NCBI RefSeq assembly: GCF_019972155.1
Contig: NZ_BOVL01000019.1
Span: 227,466 to 291,465, forward strand
DNA from: Bradyrhizobium sp. RD5-C2
GTDB taxonomy: Bacteria; Pseudomonadota; Alphaproteobacteria; Rhizobiales; Xanthobacteraceae
Direction: 5' to 3'
DNA length: 64,000 nt
The translations under genes were made by a program, and so were the position numbers. Position 1 is the first letter of the stretch. The number at the start of each line of letters is the position of its first letter. The notes under the pieces are model-generated. The model made no database searches and was not told the DNA's origin. It saw nothing but the letters and a program-made list of their open reading frames with translations. Shown here in pieces: positions 59,402-64,000 of this stretch.

Positions 59402-59451
59402 GGCGCGTTTTCTTCGCGCGAACCGGTGTCCACTTCGCTCCAAAACGCGCC
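59402..59451. repeat. GGCGCGTTTT / AAAACGCGCC hairpin repeat
   Basis: Perfect ten-base arms at 59402-59411 and 59442-59451 enclose the word GAACCGGTGTCCACTTCG. It is the same family as 52604-52647 and the fragment at 63878-63930. It lies between the hsp20 promoter and the ugpC end. Confidence 0.7.
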
Positions 59452-59479
59452 AGGATGGCCCCCAATCGTTCCTGATCGG

Positions 59480-60562
59480 TTACGGGCCGACGCGCTTGCG
59501 ACCGTCAGCGGTAAAAAGATGCAGTTTGTCGCGGGGCGCGACCGCCCGGATCTGCTCGCCGATCGCAGGCCCCGTGGCGCCGGGAACCCGGACGATCACT
59601 TCGCCCGGCGGCAGCTCGCCCGGATTGGCGGCGATGGCCCGTTCCTCGCGCTGGCGGCTGCCGTAGACGAAGGTCTCGGCGCCGACGTGCTCGATCGCCT
59701 CGACCGTCAGGCCGAGCGCGACGCCGCCGGATGCGGTCTCGCTTGTGATCACGAAATCCTCCGGCCGGATGCCGACGATGCCGGCGCCGTCGGCGCCCGC
59801 GATCTGGGAGGTCAGCTCGTCCGAACGCAGCGGCATCAGGTTCATCGGCGGGGCGCCGATGAAGGAGGCGACGAAGGTGGTCGCCGGCTTCTGATAGATA
59901 TCCAGCGGATTGCCGATCTGCTCGACCTGGCCACCATTCATGACCACGAGGATGTCCGCGAGCGTCATCGCCTCGAGCTGGTCGTGGGTGACATAGATCG
60001 AGGTGGTGTTGAGCCGGCGCTGCAGCTTGCGGATCTCGACTCGCATCGCGATGCGTAGCTTGGCGTCGAGGTTCGACAGCGGCTCGTCGAACAGGAAGAC
60101 TTTCGGCTGCCGCACGATGGCACGGCCCATCGCGACGCGCTGGCGCTGGCCGCCGGAAAGCTGCCGCGGCTTGCGCTCCAGCATCGGCGACAGCTCGAGG
60201 ACGCGCGCGGCTTCCTCGACGCGGGTCTTGATCTCGGCTTCGGCCATGCCGCGGTTGCGCAGGCCGTAGGCCATGTTGTTGTAGACGCTCATATGCGGAT
60301 AGAGCGCATAGTTCTGGAACACCATCGCGATGTCGCGATCGGCGGGCTCGATCTGGTTGACGATGCGGCCGCCGATGTCGATCTCGCCGCCGGTGATGGT
60401 CTCGAGGCCAGCGACCATGCGCAGCAGGGTGGACTTGCCGCAGCCGCTTGGCCCGACCAGCACGCAGAACTGGCCGTCGCCGACGTCGACATCGACGCCC
60501 TTGATGGCCTCGAAGCCGCCGGGATAGGTCTTGCGGACGCTGCGCAGCGTGACGTTAGCCAT
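59480..60562 (-). CDS. ugpC: sn-glycerol-3-phosphate ABC transporter ATP-binding protein UgpC
   Basis: A 360-residue sugar-type ABC ATPase. Walker A is LVGPSGCGKSTLLRM, signature LSGGQRQRVAMGRAI, Walker B KVFLFDEPLSNLD, and the C-terminal regulatory TOBE domain contains GIRPEDF and IGEQIRAVAPRDKLHLF. Together with UgpA and UgpE it drives glycerol-3-phosphate or glycerophosphodiester uptake. Its ATG overlaps the ugpE stop (TAATG). MalK-type paralogues would look similar; the neighbours decide. Confidence 0.93.
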   Translation of the reverse strand: MANVTLRSVRKTYPGGFEAIKGVDVDVGDGQFCVLVGPSGCGKSTLLRMVAGLETITGGEIDIGGRIVNQIEPADRDIAMVFQNYALYPHMSVYNNMAYGLRNRGMAEAEIKTRVEEAARVLELSPMLERKPRQLSGGQRQRVAMGRAIVRQPKVFLFDEPLSNLDAKLRIAMRVEIRKLQRRLNTTSIYVTHDQLEAMTLADILVVMNGGQVEQIGNPLDIYQKPATTFVASFIGAPPMNLMPLRSDELTSQIAGADGAGIVGIRPEDFVITSETASGGVALGLTVEAIEHVGAETFVYGSRQREERAIAANPGELPPGEVIVRVPGATGPAIGEQIRAVAPRDKLHLFTADGRKRVGP

Positions 60563-61410
60563 TACTTTTCCGTCTCCACCAATCCGCGCACGAACAGTTT
60601 CTGCATCACGACGACGACGAACACCGGCGGCAGCATCGCGAGCAGCGCGGTCGCCATCACCACGGGCCATTCGGTCAGCGCGTCGGTCGTGGTGATCATC
60701 TTGCGGATGCCGACCTGGATGGTCTGCATGTCATCGCGCGTGGTGATCAAGAGCGGCCAGAGATACTGATTCCAGCCGAGGATGAACAGGATCACGAACA
60801 ACGCGGCCATGTTGGTGCGCGACAGCGGCAGCAGCGTATCCCAGAAGAAGCGGAACGGGCCCGCGCCGTCGATCCGCGAGGCTTCCAGCAACTCGTCCGG
60901 CACGGTCATGAAGAACTGCCGGAACAGCAGCGTCGCGGTGGCGGAGGCGATCAGCGGCAGCGACAGGCCGGCATAGCTGTCGAGCAGATGCAGATCGGCG
61001 ACGATCTTGTAGGTCGGATAGATGCGCACCTCGACCGGCAGCATCAAGGTGATGAAGATGATCCAGAAGATCGCCATCCGGAACGGAAAGCGGAAATAGA
61101 CGATCGCGTAGGCCGAGATGATCGAGATCGCGATTTTGCCGACCGCGATCAGGAGCGCCATGATCAGCGAGTTCAGCATCATGTTGAGCACCGGCTCGCG
61201 GGTCGAGCCGCTCGTGCCGACAAACAGTGTCTGGTAGTAGGTCTCGAAGAAATGGCCGCCGGGCAACAGCGACATCTGGCCGTTGGCGATGACGGCGTTG
61301 TCCTGGGTCGAGGCGACGATTGCCAGATAGACCGGGAAGGCGACGATCGCGATCCCGATCCACAGGATGGCGTGAGCCAGATAGCGCTGGAAGCCCTCCT
61401 CCTCGACCAT
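60562..61410 (-). CDS. ugpE: sn-glycerol-3-phosphate ABC transporter permease UgpE
   Basis: A 282-residue inner membrane permease of six helices. The EAA loop DELLEASRIDGAGPFRFFWDTLLPLS is the coupling motif (EASRIDGAG), and LPVEVRIYPTYKIVADL is close to UgpE. Its start overlaps the ugpA stop (TGATG) and its stop overlaps ugpC, so translation is coupled along the operon. Confidence 0.93.
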   Translation of the reverse strand: MVEEEGFQRYLAHAILWIGIAIVAFPVYLAIVASTQDNAVIANGQMSLLPGGHFFETYYQTLFVGTSGSTREPVLNMMLNSLIMALLIAVGKIAISIISAYAIVYFRFPFRMAIFWIIFITLMLPVEVRIYPTYKIVADLHLLDSYAGLSLPLIASATATLLFRQFFMTVPDELLEASRIDGAGPFRFFWDTLLPLSRTNMAALFVILFILGWNQYLWPLLITTRDDMQTIQVGIRKMITTTDALTEWPVVMATALLAMLPPVFVVVVMQKLFVRGLVETEK

Positions 61411-62291
61411 CAGTAGGTTACCTTGCGTTCGACGAAGCGGAACTGGATGCCGGTCAGCACGATGACGATGACCATCAGGATGACCGACTGCGCCGCCGAG
61501 GAGCCGAGATTGCCGCCGAGCAGGCCATCGGTATAGACCTTGTAGACCAGCGTTTCGGTTGCCTTGCCGGGGCCGCCGCGGGTCATCGTGTCGATGATGC
61601 CGAAGGTGTCGAAGAAGGCGTAGACGATGTTGATGACCAGCAGGAAGAAGATGGTCGGCGACAGCAGCGGGAAGATCACGGTCCAGAACCGCCGCATCGG
61701 GCGGGCGCCGTCGATCGCGGCGGCCTCGATCACGCTCTTCGGTATGCTCTGCAGCCCGGCAAGGAAGAACAGGAAATTGTAGGAAATCTGCTTCCAGGCC
61801 GCGGCGAGGATGATCAGGGCCGCCGCCTGGTCGCCGTTGAGCAGCGGATTCCAGTCGACGCCCATGGCGCGCAGATAGCGCGACAGCACGCCGAGCGAGG
61901 GGTGCAGCATGAACACCCAGAGCACGCCGACCACTGGCGGGGCGACGGCATACGGCCAGATCAGCAGCGTACGGTAGAGCATCGAGCCGCGCAGCGGCTT
62001 GTCGGCCATGACAGCGAGCAGCAGCGCGAACGACAGCGAGGAGACCGCGATCGCAAGCGAGAACGCGAAGGTTCGGACGATCGCCGCGAAATAGGCCGGG
62101 TCCTTGAACAATTCGAGATAGTTCTCGAACCACACGAAGGTGGTCGAAAGGCCGAAGGCGTCCTGCAGCAGGAAGGATTGGATCACCGCCTGCGCGGCCG
62201 GCCAGTAGAAAAAGATCAGAACGATTGCGAGTTGCGGGGCAACCAGCGCGTAAGGCAACAGCTTTGATTGGAAAATCGATTGCTTTTGCAT
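61410..62291 (-). CDS. ugpA: sn-glycerol-3-phosphate ABC transporter permease UgpA
   Basis: A 293-residue permease with six helices. FFYWPAAQAVIQSFLLQDAFG near helix 1, WFENYLELFKDPAYF, and the EAA loop KSVIEAAAIDGARPMRRFWTVIFPLL are UgpA-like. It pairs with UgpE in the membrane. A strong hairpin (62306-62330) separates it from ugpB. Confidence 0.93.
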   Translation of the reverse strand: MQKQSIFQSKLLPYALVAPQLAIVLIFFYWPAAQAVIQSFLLQDAFGLSTTFVWFENYLELFKDPAYFAAIVRTFAFSLAIAVSSLSFALLLAVMADKPLRGSMLYRTLLIWPYAVAPPVVGVLWVFMLHPSLGVLSRYLRAMGVDWNPLLNGDQAAALIILAAAWKQISYNFLFFLAGLQSIPKSVIEAAAIDGARPMRRFWTVIFPLLSPTIFFLLVINIVYAFFDTFGIIDTMTRGGPGKATETLVYKVYTDGLLGGNLGSSAAQSVILMVIVIVLTGIQFRFVERKVTY

Positions 62292-62305
62292 GATCTCGGC
62301 AAAAT

Positions 62306-62330
62306 GGCAGGCCGCTTGTCGCGGCCTGCC
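62306..62330 (-). promoter_or_regulatory. ugpB-ugpA intercistronic hairpin
   Basis: GGCAGGCCGC (62306-62315) and GCGGCCTGCC (62321-62330) are perfectly complementary around TTGTC, in the 62 bp between ugpB and ugpA. No T-run follows, so it more likely protects ugpB mRNA 3' ends, giving excess binding protein, than ends transcription. Confidence 0.65.
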
Positions 62331-62353
62331 GGTTGAGGTCTCAAGACATCATG

Positions 62354-63670
62354 TCAGTGGACGGCGGTCTTTTCAAACTGCCGCAGCATCTGGTTGCCGC
62401 GCTCGACGGCCGAGTCCAGCGCCTGCTTGGCGGTCTTCTTGCCGGCCAGCGCCTGCTCGATCTCTTCCGACCACATGTCGCGCAGCTGCACCATGTTGCC
62501 GAGGCGTAGACCGCGGGAATTCTCGGTCGGCTCCTTGTTGGTGAGCTCGAGCAGCGGCGTCTCCAGATAGGGCTGGTCCTTGTAGAAGCCCTCTTCCTTG
62601 GCCTTGGCGTAGGCTGCCTTGGTGATCGGCAGATAGCCCGAGGCCTTGTGGATCCAGATTTGGCGATCGGTGTCCGAGAGGAAGGTCAGGAACTTGGCCA
62701 CGCCCTTGTATTCCTCGGCCGACTTGCCGCCCATCACCCAGAGCGAGGCGCCGCCGATGATCGAGTTTTGCGGCGCGCCCTTGACGTCGGGATAATACGG
62801 CATCGGCGCGGCGGTGAAGTTGAACTTGGCCTGCGCCTTGACGTTGCCGAAGAAGGCCGACGAGGTCAGGTAGATCGGACACTCACCCGCGGTAAAGCGG
62901 CCTTCGCCGGTGTTGGTGCGGCCGGCGTAGTCGTAGGTCTTGTCCTTCTGCAGCTCGACCAGGTTCTCGAGATGCTTGACTTGCAACGGGCCGTTGAATT
63001 CGAGCACGGTGTCGAAGCCGTCGAGGCCGTTGGCCTTGCTGGCGAGCGGCACGTTGTGCCAGGCCGAGAGCTGCTCGAGATTGACCCAGGTGACCCACGA
63101 GCCGGAGAAGCCGCAGTTGGTGTAGCCGGCCGCCTTCAGCTTCTTGGCGTCCTCGAACACTTGCGGCCAGGTCTTCGGGATCTCCGCGATGTTGGCCTTC
63201 TTCAGCGCGTCGAGATTGACCCACATCACGGTCGACGACGAGTTGAAGGGGAACGACAGCATCTCGCCCTTCGAGGTCGAGTAGTAGCCGGTGATCGCGG
63301 GCAGATAGACACTCGGATCGAACTTCTCGCCGGCATCGGCCATCAGCTTGTAGACCGGTTTGACGGCGCCGGTGGCGGCCATCATGGTCGCGGTGCCGAC
63401 CTCGAACACCTGCATGATGTGCGGCGCGTTGCCGGCGCGGAATGCGGCGATGCCGGCGTTCATGGTGTCGGCGTAGCCGCCCTTGTAGGTCGGGATCACC
63501 TTGTAGTCGGACTGCGAGGCGTTGAAGTCGTTGGCCAGCTTGACGATGACGTCGTTGTTGGCGCCGGTCATCGCGTGCCACCACTGAATCTCGGTCACAG
63601 CAAACGCAGGCGACGCGAATACAAGCGTGGCAGCGGCTGCCGCAGCAGCGCCGAGTCGTCGAAGAATCAT
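62354..63670 (-). CDS. ugpB: sn-glycerol-3-phosphate-binding periplasmic protein UgpB
   Basis: A 438-residue solute-binding protein with a Sec signal (MILRRLGAAAAAAATLVFASPAFA). The mature start VTEIQWWHAMTGANNDVIVKLANDFN and NASQSDYKVIPTYKGGYADTMNAG, together with SSTVMWVNLDALKKANI, match UgpB rather than MalE. It captures glycerol-3-phosphate in the periplasm. The ATG at 63670 follows GGGAGGGGC; a TTG at 63673 is less likely. First gene of ugpBAEC. Confidence 0.94.
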   Translation of the reverse strand: MILRRLGAAAAAAATLVFASPAFAVTEIQWWHAMTGANNDVIVKLANDFNASQSDYKVIPTYKGGYADTMNAGIAAFRAGNAPHIMQVFEVGTATMMAATGAVKPVYKLMADAGEKFDPSVYLPAITGYYSTSKGEMLSFPFNSSSTVMWVNLDALKKANIAEIPKTWPQVFEDAKKLKAAGYTNCGFSGSWVTWVNLEQLSAWHNVPLASKANGLDGFDTVLEFNGPLQVKHLENLVELQKDKTYDYAGRTNTGEGRFTAGECPIYLTSSAFFGNVKAQAKFNFTAAPMPYYPDVKGAPQNSIIGGASLWVMGGKSAEEYKGVAKFLTFLSDTDRQIWIHKASGYLPITKAAYAKAKEEGFYKDQPYLETPLLELTNKEPTENSRGLRLGNMVQLRDMWSEEIEQALAGKKTAKQALDSAVERGNQMLRQFEKTAVH

Positions 63671-63726
63671 CAAAAGCCCCTCCCGGTTGGAACGTCATCT
63701 TTCGTTGCGCGCGTTAACAGCGCCGG

Positions 63727-63744
63727 ATGACGTTCAAATGACCG
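63727..63744 (-). promoter_or_regulatory. Candidate Pho box upstream of ugpB
   Basis: On the minus strand CGGTCAT-TTGA-ACGTCAT (63744-63727) shows two GTCAT half-sites with the seven-four-seven spacing of PhoB sites (consensus CTGTCAT-N4-CTGTCAT). It lies 57 bp before the ugpB ATG, and a TGTTAA -10-like element follows. ugp is a Pho regulon member in E. coli and rhizobia. Confidence 0.55.
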
Positions 63745-63877
63745 TATAAACGAAAGCCATGGTAGGGGGGAAGCCGAAGCAAAGGGAAGCGGTAAAAAAG
63801 GCTGACATCGCGGCCCACGTGCGTGCGGTGCAACGCCGGACGCGACGTTGCACCGCAGGGGCTGATGTGCTGGCGTG

Positions 63878-63930
63878 ACGCGAACCGGTGCCCATCCCGC
63901 ATCAGGTGCGGGACGGGCTTTGCTCGAATA
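63878..63930. repeat. Partial GAACCGGT-family repeat and CCCGCATC palindrome
   Basis: GACGCGAACCGGTGCCCATC resembles the core of the element at 59402-59451. CCCGCATC-AG-GTGCGGG forms a short hairpin beside it, and TTTGCTCGAATACGC recalls the right arm. It lies between ugpB and the partial gene at the window end. Confidence 0.5.
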
Positions 63931-63935
63931 CGCTG

Positions 63936-64000
63936 TCAGCGCTTGCGCTGGGGACCGCAGACCACGCCCTTGTCGACCAGGCCGTTGATCTCGTCCTTGG
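63936..64000 (-). CDS. C-terminal end of an unidentified protein (continues outside window)
   Basis: Twenty-odd codons read to a TGA on the minus strand: KDEINGLVDKGVVCGPQRKR. The short basic ending with one Cys is not recognisable, and only the open frame and a plausible stop support a gene here. Confidence 0.35.
   Translation of the reverse strand, partial: KDEINGLVDKGVVCGPQRKR

Overview
The window is a high-GC alphaproteobacterial chromosome segment that most resembles Bradyrhizobium or a close relative. Pointers are the order dnaJ-pmtA-pyrF-dapB-gpmA-nth, the lptC-lptA-lptB-rpoN-hpf-ptsN block, a DUF1150/hsp20 pair preceded by what looks like a ROSE RNA thermometer, and many intergenic palindromes of the rhizobial type. 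There is no rRNA, prophage, transposase or CRISPR array. One tRNA, tRNA-Leu(CAG), was found.

Layout. 1-6.9 kb: housekeeping (DnaJ end, phospholipid N-methyltransferase, flavin reductase, OMP decarboxylase, DapB, phosphoglycerate mutase, an Ada-type alkyltransferase, DUF2244, endonuclease III). 6.9-13.0 kb: an EmrAB-like pump followed by a translationally coupled type III polyketide synthase, isoprenylcysteine-type methyltransferase and second DHA2 exporter. 13-18.6 kb: CysZ-like protein, MFS importer, LysR regulator, and a divergent CoA-transferase/HMG-CoA-lyase pair. 18.7-24.8 kb: envelope and exported enzymes (GT39, permuted papain-like amidase, Tat amine oxidase, metallo-beta-lactamase-fold enzyme, TauE-like exporter). 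25-31.2 kb: translation genes pheT, pheS, rplT, rpmI and infC; a small DUF559 gene framed by inverted repeats lies between pheS and pheT. 31.4-39.4 kb: hydrolase, SnoaL-like, thioesterase, QueG, GST, UppP, NDUFA9-like, tRNA-Leu and an MFS transporter. 39.8-42.5 kb: a large autotransporter. 42.7-49.5 kb: RNase D-like, the Lpt export genes, sigma-54, hibernation factor and EIIA-Ntr. 49.6-54.2 kb: a TetR regulator facing an SDR / saccharopine-dehydrogenase-like / acyl-CoA-ligase operon with a double operator between them. 54.4-56.7 kb: small proteins and a P460-like haem protein. 57-64 kb: MHS-type transporter, DUF1150/Hsp20, and a ugpBAEC glycerol-3-phosphate ABC importer.

The most interesting items are the DUF559 gene inside an inverted-repeat unit within pheST, the polyketide/methyltransferase/exporter module, the ROSE thermometer with an RpoH-like promoter, the double TetR operator, and a candidate Pho box before ugpB. 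Function calls rest on motifs and family knowledge recalled without database searches; regulatory sites are pattern-based proposals.
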